Part shown: positions 25,261-34,531 of the stretch, piece after piece
How positions within the stretch are numbered: the stretch's first letter is position 1
Layout: each line of letters starts with the position of its first letter
Source: Vibrio sp. RE88
GTDB taxonomy: Bacteria; Pseudomonadota; Gammaproteobacteria; Enterobacterales; Vibrionaceae
Assembly: GCF_013113835.1 (NCBI RefSeq)
Contig: NZ_VTYQ01000003.1
Location: 682,001 to 746,000, forward strand
DNA: 64,000 bases
Direction: 5' to 3'
Notes under the pieces: generated by a model
The model's input: only the letters and a program-made list of their open reading frames with translations
Databases searched by the model: none
What the model was told of the DNA's origin: nothing
Position numbers and translations under genes: made by a program

Positions 25261-25297
25261 TTAAGGGCTTGTTCGAAAATTTCGAACAAGCCCTTAA
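25261..25297. repeat. Perfect 18-bp inverted repeat with one-base spacer
   Basis: The arms TTAAGGGCTTGTTCGAAA and TTTCGAACAAGCCCTTAA are exact complements around a single A. It starts 21 bp after the yfcL stop. On the minus strand it is followed by CTATTTTATGG, a weak T-run, so it probably acts as the yfcL terminator. The stem is unusually long and perfect for that role. Confidence 0.85.
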
Positions 25298-25318
25298 CTT
25301 AAAAAATATCAGGAGAAA

Positions 25319-25582
25319 TTAAGCTTGGTTGACTAGCTCAAGCCAAAGGTCATTGACGATAGTGCGATCGGCAGGGCTCAATTCAGAACGTGCGTCATCC
25401 AGACTGCCTTGAATACGTACTTTCAGTTCTTCTATATCATTGACGCCTTCTTCTTCACACGAAGCAGCAGATAGAGAAATATGTCCACGTAGGTACCCAC
25501 CAGCAAACAACTCGTCATCAGATGCGGTCTCAATACGCGCATCAATCATTTCTAGCAGCTTCTCTTCAAATTCAATAATCAT
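25319..25582 (-). CDS. yfcL: YfcL family protein
   Basis: This small acidic 87-residue protein (MIIEFEEKLLEMIDARIE...) matches the YfcL family of unknown function. It holds the conserved position downstream of mnmC, with epmC (yfcM), aroC, prmB and smrB following, as in E. coli. In this genome other genes are inserted between these partners. No catalytic motif is visible. Confidence 0.88.
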   Translation of the reverse strand: MIIEFEEKLLEMIDARIETASDDELFAGGYLRGHISLSAASCEEEGVNDIEELKVRIQGSLDDARSELSPADRTIVNDLWLELVNQA

Positions 25583-25740
25583 AATGCTCTATTGCCCGGG
25601 TCAGTTTGATTCTCAAAAAGAATGCAGAGCTTCTCACATTGAGAAAATTAACGCAAACCCTAGTTATATCAAGGGCTGACAGCATGGCACGCGCTGTGCA
25701 CTTCCTCAACTATTCAACGAAGTTCAGCGAGGAAGGACCC

Positions 25741-27879
25741 ATGAAAAGAAAACAAATGGCTTTAAACATATCGGTGGTAGCAACTGCTTTGTTCCAAGCA
25801 TCATTCACCTTTGCAGAGACACCATTCACCTCGTGTCCGACTCAAGCATTTTTGATTCAGAATCCAACAGGCACGCCAGTCGCCTACGGTGTCAACATCG
25901 ACGTCGGTAGCTACGTCACACTGGATTCCAATTTAGATACTGCAAAGCTAAATGGTGTGGGTTATAGCAAACATGACGACTTCATTTACGGCTGGGACTA
26001 TGGCACAGCCTCACTTTCTCGCATTGATTCCACCTTTACAAAAACGTTGCTCAATGTCAGCAAGCCATCTGGTGCCCCTACTTCTATCTACGTTGGTGAC
26101 GTATCTCTTGATGAGAATGCCTGGTACGGCTACAGGCCTAATTACGGGCTCTACAAAATTGATTTAGATACTCTTGTCATGGAGCTTTCATCACCGCCTA
26201 GCCAATTCGGCAATCCTGTAATATACGATTTGGCCTTTCATCCTGACAACAGCCTGGCTTATTCCATCGATTCAAATGGTTACCTTTGGGAGATTGATGT
26301 CAACGCTGGCACTTCCAATCGACTGAACCAACTGTTAGATAAAAATGTACTCGGATATCGCTTTACTTTTGGTGCGGTCTATTTCGATGTCGATGGTAAT
26401 TTCTACGCCAGCAACAACAGCAATGGGTATGTCTTCAAAGTAACTATCAATGGAAACAGCTCCAGCGCAGAATTTTTTGCTTATGGCCCTTCCAGTAATT
26501 CCAACGATGGTGCTCGCTGTGCTCTCGCTCCAGTCGAACCCAGTGAATACACCGATTTCGGCGATGCACCAGACAGTTACAAAACGACTTTCGCCTCTTC
26601 TGGTGCGCGTCATGGTATGTCAGATCTTAAGTTAGGTTCTGTTATTGATGGAGAGACCGACGGTAGCCCATATCCGCTCAGTGATGATACTTCAGATGGT
26701 TCGGACGATGATGACGGTATCCAATTCCCTGTTCCAATTCAGGTGGGACAAACCAGTAAAATCATCGCAACGGCTGCAGGCACATCTGACAGTTCAGTGC
26801 TCAATGCCTGGATTGATTTCGACCGAGATGGTGAGTTTGAGTCTAACGAAATCATCATCAGCGACCAATCGATGAGCGATAGCACTGGTGACATCTTCTT
26901 CACTGTTCCTACTTGGGCTGTCACCGGAGAGACTTGGGCTCGATTCAGAATTTCCAACACATCGGGCATTGGTCCAAGCGGCGGTGTTCCCGCAGGTGAG
27001 GTGGAAGACTACCTGGTCGACATCACGGAGAGCGGTGTAGTAACCGAACTATACCCCAGCGGTGGTGGTTACACTTCTTTCGCCTATGAGGATCAATATC
27101 CAAAAAGCGGCGACTATGACATGAACGATGTCCTGATGAACGTTAAATACACAGAGTACCAGCTCAACGACCAAGTCATTCGTATGAAAATTGAAGGTAA
27201 GGTCGCCGCTCTCGGCGGTGACTACCACTCAGGTTTTGCTATTCGATTACCTAATGTGGCAAAAGAAGACGTTAAATCAGACTCAGTACAACTTTACGTG
27301 AACAACGAGCTGCAAACCGCGACCGTACTCGAAACAGACACTGTTGACGCGGTATTCATCATTCATGAAGACTTGTGGGATATTACTGAGCCTGGTGAAG
27401 CTGAAGAGTGCACTATGTTCCGAACTCAAGAAAACTGCGGAACGAGTTATCGTCCAAGCTGGATCCTAACCTTCTCGTTTGAGAATGCAGTCGACACATC
27501 AACCATGCCAGAGTTCCCGTATGACCCATTTATATTTGCGGCACCTGGTCATTATTACGGTGATATCGGTTATCAGTTGACAGGCGGGTTCCCAGGACGA
27601 GGTTTAGAAATTCACCTCAAAAACCAATCCCCGACCAGTAAGTTTGACACGCGATACAAGTCTTACGGTGTCGATGCATCAAGTGGTGATACCCACTACC
27701 ACGATGACAAAGGTCTACCTTGGGGTATAGAGATCCCTACAACCTGGCAGCATCCATACGAACAGGTCAATATTTTAGAGGCTTACACCAAATTTGACGA
27801 TTATGCCGAAGACGCCACAGGTCAAACTGAACCTACCTGGTACGAGACTTCTGTTGACGGCAAAATTTATATCGACTAA
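25741..27879 (+). CDS. Secreted LruC-domain protein with GEVED domain
   Basis: This 712-residue protein has a signal peptide (1-25, ending FTFA) and a good ribosome site (GAGGAAGGA). The N-terminal part looks like a propeller-type surface domain (about 40-265). Next comes a GEVED-type module starting DFGDAPDSYKT (about 271) and ending PAGEVEDYLVDI (about 427), with the Ca-binding-like loop DFDRDGEFESNE (about 359-370). The C-terminal half is an LruC domain, recognised by PKSGDYDMNDVLMNVKY (about 451-467). LruC proteins are exported proteins of unknown biochemical function in diverse bacteria. It forms a two-gene operon with the lipoprotein downstream (13-bp gap). It sits between yfcL and epmC, which are close partners in E. 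coli, suggesting an inserted accessory unit. Confidence 0.8.
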   Translation: MKRKQMALNISVVATALFQASFTFAETPFTSCPTQAFLIQNPTGTPVAYGVNIDVGSYVTLDSNLDTAKLNGVGYSKHDDFIYGWDYGTASLSRIDSTFTKTLLNVSKPSGAPTSIYVGDVSLDENAWYGYRPNYGLYKIDLDTLVMELSSPPSQFGNPVIYDLAFHPDNSLAYSIDSNGYLWEIDVNAGTSNRLNQLLDKNVLGYRFTFGAVYFDVDGNFYASNNSNGYVFKVTINGNSSSAEFFAYGPSSNSNDGARCALAPVEPSEYTDFGDAPDSYKTTFASSGARHGMSDLKLGSVIDGETDGSPYPLSDDTSDGSDDDDGIQFPVPIQVGQTSKIIATAAGTSDSSVLNAWIDFDRDGEFESNEIIISDQSMSDSTGDIFFTVPTWAVTGETWARFRISNTSGIGPSGGVPAGEVEDYLVDITESGVVTELYPSGGGYTSFAYEDQYPKSGDYDMNDVLMNVKYTEYQLNDQVIRMKIEGKVAALGGDYHSGFAIRLPNVAKEDVKSDSVQLYVNNELQTATVLETDTVDAVFIIHEDLWDITEPGEAEECTMFRTQENCGTSYRPSWILTFSFENAVDTSTMPEFPYDPFIFAAPGHYYGDIGYQLTGGFPGRGLEIHLKNQSPTSKFDTRYKSYGVDASSGDTHYHDDKGLPWGIEIPTTWQHPYEQVNILEAYTKFDDYAEDATGQTEPTWYETSVDGKIYID

Positions 27880-27892
27880 AGGAGAAACAATT

Positions 27893-28369
27893 ATGTGGAA
27901 TATCAAACTGACGCACTTATTTGCAATGGTAATACTTGTTTCTCTCTCCGGCTGTGGTGGCGGCGGAGGTAGTGAAGGAGGCTCTTCAGGTTCATCTACG
28001 GGCTCTTCAGCCGCTGCAGCATCAACCGATGAAGATTCCAACACTTTGGCCGATGTGCGTATCGATTATGACAATAATCTTGCTTCGGTGTATCAGGTCG
28101 ACATAGATGTCAGCCTACCTCACCTTTCAGCCTCTCAGGTTTACATCTCCGTCTGTGATAATGCTGGGGGAAACGTGGAGTCTGTTGACTATGACAAGTG
28201 CCTGTTGAAAGCTGCGTTGCAATCCGGAACAGGCAATTATCAGCTACGAGTACCTAATCATTGCGAATCATTGATTGCAGTAGTTTCCGTCATGGAACCC
28301 AACACTGCACCATTGGTCTATACACTCAATCACAACAATCAAGCCGAAACGACTTGGCTCATTCAGTAA
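27893..28369 (+). CDS. Small lipoprotein co-encoded with the LruC-domain protein
   Basis: This 158-residue predicted lipoprotein has the lipobox LSGC (Cys21) followed by a Gly/Ser-rich flexible linker. The mature part has three further Cys and many Asp. The start at 27893 has a strong ribosome site (AAAGGAG) 13 bp after the upstream stop, so the pair is one operon. I do not recognise a family. The context suggests a membrane anchor or partner for the secreted LruC protein, which is inference. Confidence 0.75.
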   Translation: MWNIKLTHLFAMVILVSLSGCGGGGGSEGGSSGSSTGSSAAAASTDEDSNTLADVRIDYDNNLASVYQVDIDVSLPHLSASQVYISVCDNAGGNVESVDYDKCLLKAALQSGTGNYQLRVPNHCESLIAVVSVMEPNTAPLVYTLNHNNQAETTWLIQ

Positions 28370-28378
28370 CGAAAAGCA

Positions 28379-28404
28379 AACCAGCCGCATACTGCGGCTG
28401 GTTT
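28379..28404. terminator. Bidirectional terminator between the lipoprotein gene and epmC
   Basis: The 11-bp stem AACCAGCCGCA / TGCGGCTGGTT with loop TAC is followed by TTTAC on the plus strand. It lies between convergent genes. Confidence 0.82.
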
Positions 28405-28934
28405 TACATTACTTCAAACATGGAATAATCCAGAGCAGGCTGCTGATAAAAAGACCGTAATGCATATGAAAGCATACGAACACGCAGTGGCATACCCTGC
28501 TCAAATATCTTACCGACTTCCGTATGAACTTTGTGCATAAAGGCTAAACGATCAGGTTCAAAGTCTCCGTTTAAGTTGTCACAGCTCACTGTAAACGGAA
28601 AACCTGCACTAAGAGAGAAGATCCACTCATAAGCCTGAGGGCGAATTTCAACTTTCTCAAACTCAGCCTGAACCGCTTCAGTGCGTCCATCCGGTTCGTA
28701 CCAATAGCCGAAATCCTCTAATAAGCGACGCTCTGGTCCTGCGACACACCAATGCGCGATTTCGTGAAGTGCTGACGCATAGAAACCACGAGCAAAAATA
28801 ATCCGGTGATTAGGCTGACTGTCATCCGCTGGCAGGTAAATAGGCTCGTCGCCCCCTAACTCCAAACGCGTATTATATTCACTTAGAAAAGTGGCGTTAA
28901 AAATGTTGATCAGGTCCTGATATTTGTGGTTCAT
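28404..28934 (-). CDS. epmC: Elongation factor P hydroxylase EpmC (YfcM)
   Basis: This 176-residue protein hydroxylates the beta-lysylated lysine of EF-P, the last step after EpmA and EpmB. The motif FYASALHEIAHWC carries likely metal-binding His/Glu, and FGYWYEPDGRTEAVQ and NVSCDNLNGDFEPDR are family signatures. The start at 28934 (MNHKYQDLINIF) matches E. coli in length (182 aa). A longer frame from 29021 would add 29 residues with three Cys, of doubtful reality, and neither start has a clear ribosome site. Confidence 0.92.
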   Translation of the reverse strand: MNHKYQDLINIFNATFLSEYNTRLELGGDEPIYLPADDSQPNHRIIFARGFYASALHEIAHWCVAGPERRLLEDFGYWYEPDGRTEAVQAEFEKVEIRPQAYEWIFSLSAGFPFTVSCDNLNGDFEPDRLAFMHKVHTEVGKIFEQGMPLRVRMLSYALRSFYQQPALDYSMFEVM

Positions 28935-29156
28935 GGGGATAAAATCATGGTTTAAATTACAGCGCTCGGCATTCTCGCATTTTTGATCCCAATTGCAAAT
29001 CCCTACACCAACTACTGACATTAGAAATAATTATGCGAAAGCCCCCTTCACATTCATAAAATCTCATTCGTCACAGATCACATTTCCCACTAAACTGCCT
29101 TTTATTGGTTACAGAATGGCAGATTTTCCAATCCGCACGTCACGTAGGACGAAACA

Positions 29157-29780
29157 ATGTTATTGAGCATTTTATATATCATTGGCATCACAGCTGAGGC
29201 CATGACCGGCGCACTCAGTGCAGGTCGAAGAAAAATGGATTGGTTTGGGGTTATGCTCGTTGCGAGTGCAACAGCAATTGGCGGTGGAACAGTGCGCGAT
29301 ATCCTCCTTGGCCACTACCCGCTCGGTTGGGTAGAGAACCCACAATTTCTCGCGATCACCTGCATTGCAGGCGTGCTAACCACTGGGTTGGCAAAATGGA
29401 TCATCAAGTTTAAAGGGTTGTTTATTCGCCTCGATGCACTGGGCCTGATTGTTTTTAGTATCATTGGCACTAAAGTCGCGTTGGCGATGGGCCATCATGC
29501 AATGATCTGTATGGTAGCGGCACTGGTAACAGGCGTTTTTGGTGGGCTATTGCGTGACTTAATCTGCCGTCAAACACCGCTTGTCTTGCACGAAGAGTTA
29601 TACGCGTCTGTCGCCCTGATTGCTTCAGGCCTTTACCTAGCGTTACTGGAGTTTGGTATTAATGATGTCACCGCGACCATCTCAACTCTAGTCGTTGGCT
29701 ACATGCTGCGCATGGCTGCGGTTCGCTTTAAATGGCGTCTGCCTTCATTCCACCTTGAAACTGAAGGTTCTCTCCACTAA
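29157..29780 (+). CDS. TRIC / UPF0126 family cation channel-like membrane protein
   Basis: This 207-residue inner-membrane protein has about seven hydrophobic segments in two homologous halves. Each half carries a glycine-rich GG.VRD signature (AIGGGTVRDILLG near 40-52 and VFGGLLRDLIC further on). These are bacterial relatives of trimeric intracellular cation channels (E. coli YadS/YicG family). The substrate is uncertain. A terminator follows 6 bp after the stop, so the gene is probably a single transcription unit. Confidence 0.9.
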   Translation: MLLSILYIIGITAEAMTGALSAGRRKMDWFGVMLVASATAIGGGTVRDILLGHYPLGWVENPQFLAITCIAGVLTTGLAKWIIKFKGLFIRLDALGLIVFSIIGTKVALAMGHHAMICMVAALVTGVFGGLLRDLICRQTPLVLHEELYASVALIASGLYLALLEFGINDVTATISTLVVGYMLRMAAVRFKWRLPSFHLETEGSLH

Positions 29781-29785
29781 TTCAC

Positions 29786-29810
29786 AACGCCCCATTCTAG
29801 GGGCGTTTTA
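29786..29810 (+). terminator. Terminator after the TRIC-family gene
   Basis: The 8-bp stem AACGCCCC / GGGGCGTT with a 6-base loop is followed by TTTATT, just downstream of the stop at 29780. Confidence 0.85.
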
Positions 29811-29868
29811 TTCTCTAACTTGTCGCCTAGCTATGAATAATATTCGCTCAAATATTTACCGCTAAGAA

Positions 29869-29964
29869 TCATTTGTGAGCCAACTTGGATTTACCACCAA
29901 AACCTGCCATCGAAGCGCGATTGTGCGATGAAAGTACATTCAAGTATTCTGCAAATCTCTTCAT
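29869..29964 (-). CDS. Possible 31-aa small ORF, coupled to an upstream short frame
   Basis: The frame reads MKRFAEYLNVLSSHNRASMA then GFGGKSKLAHK and stops. Its ATG overlaps by 4 bp (ATGA) the stop of another short frame (29961-30017 from ATG, MLAIGEQVRRFEEALLNQ, open further upstream). The composition is basic and protein-like and the stop-start overlap resembles translational coupling. The ribosome site is weak and poorly spaced. It could be a real small-protein pair, a decayed regulator gene or chance. Confidence 0.22.
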   Translation of the reverse strand: MKRFAEYLNVLSSHNRASMAGFGGKSKLAHK

Positions 29965-30210
29965 TGGTTTAATAACGCCTCTTCAAAACGACGTACTTGC
30001 TCACCAATCGCTAACATATTGATGCAACTTTCAATTATGAGTGCGTGACGGGTTAATTATCCGTTAATTTGTCCTGTGACCTTTTGCACAAACACAGCAG
30101 ACGACTTATTTTACTCTGGTCGCCCGCAAGGAAGAGTCCGAATTCACTATCGTTAATCTCTCTCCATTCTTTTCCTTGCCGTCACTTAAAATAAGCTGAA
30201 AGGTCTGAAG

Positions 30211-32226
30211 ATGAGAAACAAACAACGTATTACCCTATCGGCAATAACGCTAGCCGTCATCTTGGCTGGCTGTAGTTCCACGCCAAAAACAAATGATGCT
30301 TCCACCCAGCTGACGGCACTACTCGACAGCTACCAACATGAATCACAATCTCTGGATAGCACTCACTTTGGTATCGTCAATGATCAGATAGCTGCCGCAC
30401 GTCAGTCTTTGGATCGTATCTATCTCGACAAGCTTCTTGAAATAGAAAGAAGCGCTTTAACCGATGAAGAAAAGGTCTACTACGATACGTTCCGCTTTGA
30501 CCGCACCATTGCGATTCGCGGCGCAAGCTTCGCCAACACACGTTTTGGCAACTTCGATGTCCCAGTCACGCATTTTTACAACTACATTCAGTGGAATGCC
30601 GAAGAAGCGGGCGCTGCTATTGATACAGATTCCGACAGTGAACAAACGTACCAAGAACAACTAACCATGCTCAAAGAGTACACCTCTTGGGTCAGGGGCT
30701 TACACAGCCAATATCAGCAAGCCACACAGCAAGGTATTCAACTACCCGCCATTCTTGCTGAACGCCTATATCAAAACAGCGTGGACACGATTAGCTACAA
30801 TAATTTTGCCATGCTCAAGGTAGGATTAAACGACTTAAAAACTCAGTCAGGGTATACGCCAACTTTTATCAATCAATACACGCAGGAAGTTGAGAAAGCA
30901 CAGCGGGCAACCCAAGAGCTGTTGGCGTATCTGCATAATCAGTACGTTAAGATCGCTCGCGGTGAAGGGCAGCTCACCGACAAGAATATTGGCTGGGGTG
31001 ATTTACCCAATGGGCAGAGCTGGTATCAGTGGCACCTAGACCGAAACAGCACCACCGGAAAGTCAGCCGCCGAGCTACACCAGATGGGTGAACAACTAGT
31101 CGCCGAAGCTAAAGCGGAGATGATTCGCGTGGCAAAAGTGGTGGTTGCTAAGCGCGGTTCCATCGTGGAAGCGGCGTATCGAGACCCAGCAACAGGTGAC
31201 GTTTCACCTCGGACGTTTGAACTCGCGACGGACTCAGGTCAGATCAATCTCGGCGAGTTTTTTAAATACCTCAACAGCGAGCAATTCTTTTATGGCCGAG
31301 ATGGTCTACAAACAACAAACAAGGAATACGCAGCAGTCTGCAGTAGCGCGTCCTCTCCTTCTGCCTGCCAAAACGCGCTGACGGACTACTATGTGTTTAA
31401 AGACAATGCCAACGATGTCGTCGCCAGCTATTTTAAACCTATCAAAACCGACTACTCCATAGAGCCAACCCCTGCTGAAAGCGAGATGTATGATGGTGTG
31501 GCCTCCTACGATGACAATGTGTTCACTCTCAACACCAACCCAGATTACAGTCTGCAAAAATGGAATGTCTCGACCTTGCTGTTACATGAAGCGGCGCCTG
31601 GTCATCATTTCCAAAACGCGTACGCGCAGGAATACCCACCTGCGAATCTGCCCGATTATATGCAGGATATCTGGTACACCGCTTATGGCGAAGGTTGGGC
31701 GCTCTATACCGAATGGCTTGGTATTGAAATGGGCATTTATGGAGAGCTCAACGCGCAGAATCAGCCGACGTTTGTTAACGGCAAAGGCATGTGCACTTCC
31801 GACACTGACTATAGCCAGTTCCAAGGAGGAATCTATACAGATGAGCAGGAATGTAATGCTCTACAGTACTTTGGCAGTCTAAACGAAGCACAACTGAGGA
31901 ATATGCGATTAGCGGTCGATACCGGCATTCACGCCAACGGCTGGAGTATTCAGCAGGCACGCGATTATATGCACGCCAATTCCGCGCTCGGCGAAGGTGA
32001 CATAGAATCTGAAAGCTTCCGTTACGCCGCCTATGTCGGTCAGGCGGTGTCTTATAAGTCCGGTTATCTGGTTATCCGAGAATTGCTTGAAAAGGCTCAA
32101 CAAGCGCTAGGAGATAAGTTTGAATACGTTGAATTCCACAACCAACTGCTACGCTACGGGCAACAACCGATGGAAGTGATGAAGAACAACATCAATAACT
32201 GGATTTCTACAAAACAACAGGCCTAA
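30211..32226 (+). CDS. DUF885 family lipoprotein, putative metallopeptidase
   Basis: This 671-residue protein has a lipoprotein signal (lipobox LAGC, Cys21). Family motifs typical of DUF885 are present: LLLHEAAPGHHFQ (about residue 456) and YGEGWALYTEWLG (about 493). The His-Glu...His and downstream Glu resemble a gluzincin-type zinc site, so the protein is probably a membrane-anchored periplasmic peptidase. The substrate is unknown. It is followed by a terminator shared with convergent aroC. Confidence 0.88.
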   Translation: MRNKQRITLSAITLAVILAGCSSTPKTNDASTQLTALLDSYQHESQSLDSTHFGIVNDQIAAARQSLDRIYLDKLLEIERSALTDEEKVYYDTFRFDRTIAIRGASFANTRFGNFDVPVTHFYNYIQWNAEEAGAAIDTDSDSEQTYQEQLTMLKEYTSWVRGLHSQYQQATQQGIQLPAILAERLYQNSVDTISYNNFAMLKVGLNDLKTQSGYTPTFINQYTQEVEKAQRATQELLAYLHNQYVKIARGEGQLTDKNIGWGDLPNGQSWYQWHLDRNSTTGKSAAELHQMGEQLVAEAKAEMIRVAKVVVAKRGSIVEAAYRDPATGDVSPRTFELATDSGQINLGEFFKYLNSEQFFYGRDGLQTTNKEYAAVCSSASSPSACQNALTDYYVFKDNANDVVASYFKPIKTDYSIEPTPAESEMYDGVASYDDNVFTLNTNPDYSLQKWNVSTLLLHEAAPGHHFQNAYAQEYPPANLPDYMQDIWYTAYGEGWALYTEWLGIEMGIYGELNAQNQPTFVNGKGMCTSDTDYSQFQGGIYTDEQECNALQYFGSLNEAQLRNMRLAVDTGIHANGWSIQQARDYMHANSALGEGDIESESFRYAAYVGQAVSYKSGYLVIRELLEKAQQALGDKFEYVEFHNQLLRYGQQPMEVMKNNINNWISTKQQA

Positions 32227-32231
32227 ATGAA

Positions 32232-32257
32232 AAACGGCTTCCTTGTGGAAGCCGTTT
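32232..32257. terminator. Bidirectional terminator between the DUF885 gene and aroC
   Basis: The 11-bp stem AAACGGCTTCC / GGAAGCCGTTT with loop TTGT lies between the convergent stops. The stronger T-run is on the minus strand, favouring aroC. Confidence 0.85.
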
Positions 32258-32264
32258 CTATTCA

Positions 32265-33350
32265 CTAAATCTGAGGTGTTTCTGTCGTCACACCTTGATT
32301 CTGACCACGATGGCGAAGTAAGTGATCCATCACTACAATTGCCAGCATGGCTTCTGCAATAGGCACTGCACGAATACCAACACATGGGTCATGACGACCT
32401 TTGGTGATCAGCTGAGTAGGTTCGCCTTCTCTGGTGATGGTTTCACCCGGGACGGTGATACTAGACGTCGGCTTTAGGGCAATGTTCGCAACAATATCCT
32501 GACCAGTCGAGATACCACCTAAAATGCCACCAGCATGGTTACTACCGAAACCGTCTGGAGACAAAGTATCACGGTGCTCGCTGCCCTTTTGGCTAACAAC
32601 ATCAAATCCATCGCCGATTTCAACACCTTTCACCGCGTTGATACTCATCAGCGCATGAGCGATATCAGCATCCAGACGGTCAAATACAGGTTCGCCTAAA
32701 CCAACAGGTACATTGGTTGCGACAACCTGTAGTTTGGCACCAATCGAGTCGCCTTGCTTTTTAAGATCGCGAATCAGTTGATCTAACGCATCAACTTTAT
32801 CGACATCTGGGCAGAAAAACGCGTTATTTTCAATCTCATCCCAATCCACTTTCTCAATCGACACATCACCCATTTGAGATAGGTAAGCGCGGATTTCGAT
32901 ACCAAACTCTTGCTTCAGGTATTTCTTAGCGATAGCACCCGCAGCTACACGCATAGCGGTTTCACGTGCAGAGGAGCGGCCTCCCCCACGGTAATCACGC
33001 ACACCGTATTTCTGGTGGTAGGTATAGTCAGCGTGACCTGGACGGAACTTGTCTTTGATTTCCGAATAATCTTTTGAGCGTTGATCTGTGTTTTCAATCA
33101 ACAGACCAATCGAAGTACCTGTGGTTTTACCTTCGAATACGCCAGACAGAATCTTCACTTCATCTGGTTCGCGACGTTGAGTGGTATAACGAGAAGTACC
33201 CGGACGACGACGATCAAGATCCGTCTGAATATCCGCTTCAGTTACTTCCAGCCCTGGAGGGCACCCGTCGACGATACATCCTAGTGCGATACCGTGACTT
33301 TCTCCGAATGTCGTCACTCGGAAATGCTGTCCGATACTGTTTCCTGCCAT
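32265..33350 (-). CDS. aroC: Chorismate synthase AroC
   Basis: This 361-residue FMN-dependent enzyme converts EPSP to chorismate, the last common step to aromatic compounds. Signatures are [18 protein letters not shown] near the N-terminus, [14 protein letters not shown] and [17 protein letters not shown]. The start at 33350 ([15 protein letters not shown]) has the ribosome site AGGA; an upstream in-frame start adds 11 residues. It is downstream of prmB with a terminator between them. Confidence 0.98.
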   Translation of the reverse strand: MAGNSIGQHFRVTTFGESHGIALGCIVDGCPPGLEVTEADIQTDLDRRRPGTSRYTTQRREPDEVKILSGVFEGKTTGTSIGLLIENTDQRSKDYSEIKDKFRPGHADYTYHQKYGVRDYRGGGRSSARETAMRVAAGAIAKKYLKQEFGIEIRAYLSQMGDVSIEKVDWDEIENNAFFCPDVDKVDALDQLIRDLKKQGDSIGAKLQVVATNVPVGLGEPVFDRLDADIAHALMSINAVKGVEIGDGFDVVSQKGSEHRDTLSPDGFGSNHAGGILGGISTGQDIVANIALKPTSSITVPGETITREGEPTQLITKGRHDPCVGIRAVPIAEAMLAIVVMDHLLRHRGQNQGVTTETPQI

Positions 33351-33480
33351 TACTTCCTCAAATTTCTTCAGCTCTGTAAACAAAGCTGTACATTACAATT
33401 GTTCGTAAATTCATAGTGGCGTTATTGCGATTTGATGTAAAGCCCTAAAGCCGATCTATTTTGCTTTTCTTTACCAATAA

Positions 33481-33510
33481 AAAACGCCGGACAGGGCTGT
33501 CCGGCGTTTT
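33481..33510 (-). terminator. Terminator downstream of prmB
   Basis: The 14-bp stem AAAACGCCGGACAG / CTGTCCGGCGTTTT with a two-base loop is followed on the minus strand by TTATTGG. It separates prmB from aroC, so they are not one transcript unless read through. Confidence 0.85.
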
Positions 33511-33536
33511 ATCAAATCAAGCGAGCTGAATGATAC

Positions 33537-34469
33537 TCAGTCTTTATAGATTGAGAACTCTTCCGCATGTTGCAGCATCTGTTCACGCGTCAGCATGAAT
33601 ACACCATGGCCACCATTTTCAAACTCAAGCCAAGTGAACGGGATATGTGGATATTGTTCCATCATATGAACCATAGAGTTACCCACCTCACAGATAAGAA
33701 TACCATTATCCGTTAGGTAATCTGGCGCATTAGCCAGAATACGACGCACCAGTTTCAGACCATCCGTACCCGCAGCGAGGCCAAGTTCAGGCTCATGAGT
33801 AAACTCATCAGGCAGACTGTTCATGTCTTCTTGATCCACATACGGTGGGTTAGACACAATCAGGTTGTACTTCTCTTTTGGCAGATCACGGAACAGATCC
33901 GAGCGAATCGGGAATACCTGCTGCTCCATACCATGGTCCTGAACATTCTGTTCGGCCACCTGCAGTGCATCTGTCGAGATATCAATGGCATCAACTTCTG
34001 CATCCGGGAAAGCATGTGCACAGGCTATCGCGATACAGCCACTCCCGGTACACAGATCCATGATGCGTGTTGGCTCTTCGATTAGCCAAGGTTGGAACTC
34101 GGCCTGAATCAGCTCACCAATTGGAGAACGAGGCACTAGAACACGTTCATCGACAAAAAACTCTAAGCCACAGAACCAAGCACGGTTGGTCAGGTATGCG
34201 GTTGGAGTACGCTCATTGATTCGTTTCACAACGCGCTCAACAATGCGCAGGCGCTCACTGCTGGTTAAACGAGAATTTAATACATGCGGAGGCACGTCAA
34301 TTGGCAAGTACAACGTTGGCAGGATCAGCTGAACGGCTTCATCCCATGCGTTATCAGTGCCGTGACCATAAAATAGGTTTGCGGCGTTGAAACGACTCAC
34401 AGTCCAACGAATCATATCCTGAAGCGTGTGTAACTCTGATACCGCTTCTTCTACAAAAATCTTATCCAA
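33537..34469 (-). CDS. prmB: Ribosomal protein uL3 glutamine methyltransferase PrmB
   Basis: This 310-residue SAM-dependent N5-glutamine methyltransferase modifies ribosomal protein L3. The SAM motif is [16 protein letters not shown] and the catalytic NPPY motif is NPPYVDQED. It is divergent from smrB, the conserved arrangement in gammaproteobacteria. Confidence 0.96.
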   Translation of the reverse strand: MDKIFVEEAVSELHTLQDMIRWTVSRFNAANLFYGHGTDNAWDEAVQLILPTLYLPIDVPPHVLNSRLTSSERLRIVERVVKRINERTPTAYLTNRAWFCGLEFFVDERVLVPRSPIGELIQAEFQPWLIEEPTRIMDLCTGSGCIAIACAHAFPDAEVDAIDISTDALQVAEQNVQDHGMEQQVFPIRSDLFRDLPKEKYNLIVSNPPYVDQEDMNSLPDEFTHEPELGLAAGTDGLKLVRRILANAPDYLTDNGILICEVGNSMVHMMEQYPHIPFTWLEFENGGHGVFMLTREQMLQHAEEFSIYKD

Positions 34470-34531
34470 AATTGCCTCCGAAAAGCGCTACAATACTGCC
34501 AATAGCATTTTATTTATGTATCTATGACCCA

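Larger units (their letters stand above)
29781..30210. other. 430-bp intergenic region before the DUF885 gene
   Basis: It holds the terminator at 29786-29810 and, on the minus strand, two tiny overlapping reading frames (29869-30017). The 190 bp before the DUF885 start contain no confident promoter or operator. No RNA gene was recognised. Confidence 0.6.

Noticed and set aside
25098..25289. 63-codon minus-strand frame with a hydrophobic segment
   Set aside because: It starts inside the 18-bp inverted repeat and overlaps the FMN reductase gene out of frame; the hydrophobic stretch is probably chance.
28935..29021. 29-residue N-terminal extension of EpmC with three cysteines
   Set aside because: It exceeds the family length and has no ribosome site; the internal start at 28934 matches E. 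coli YfcM.
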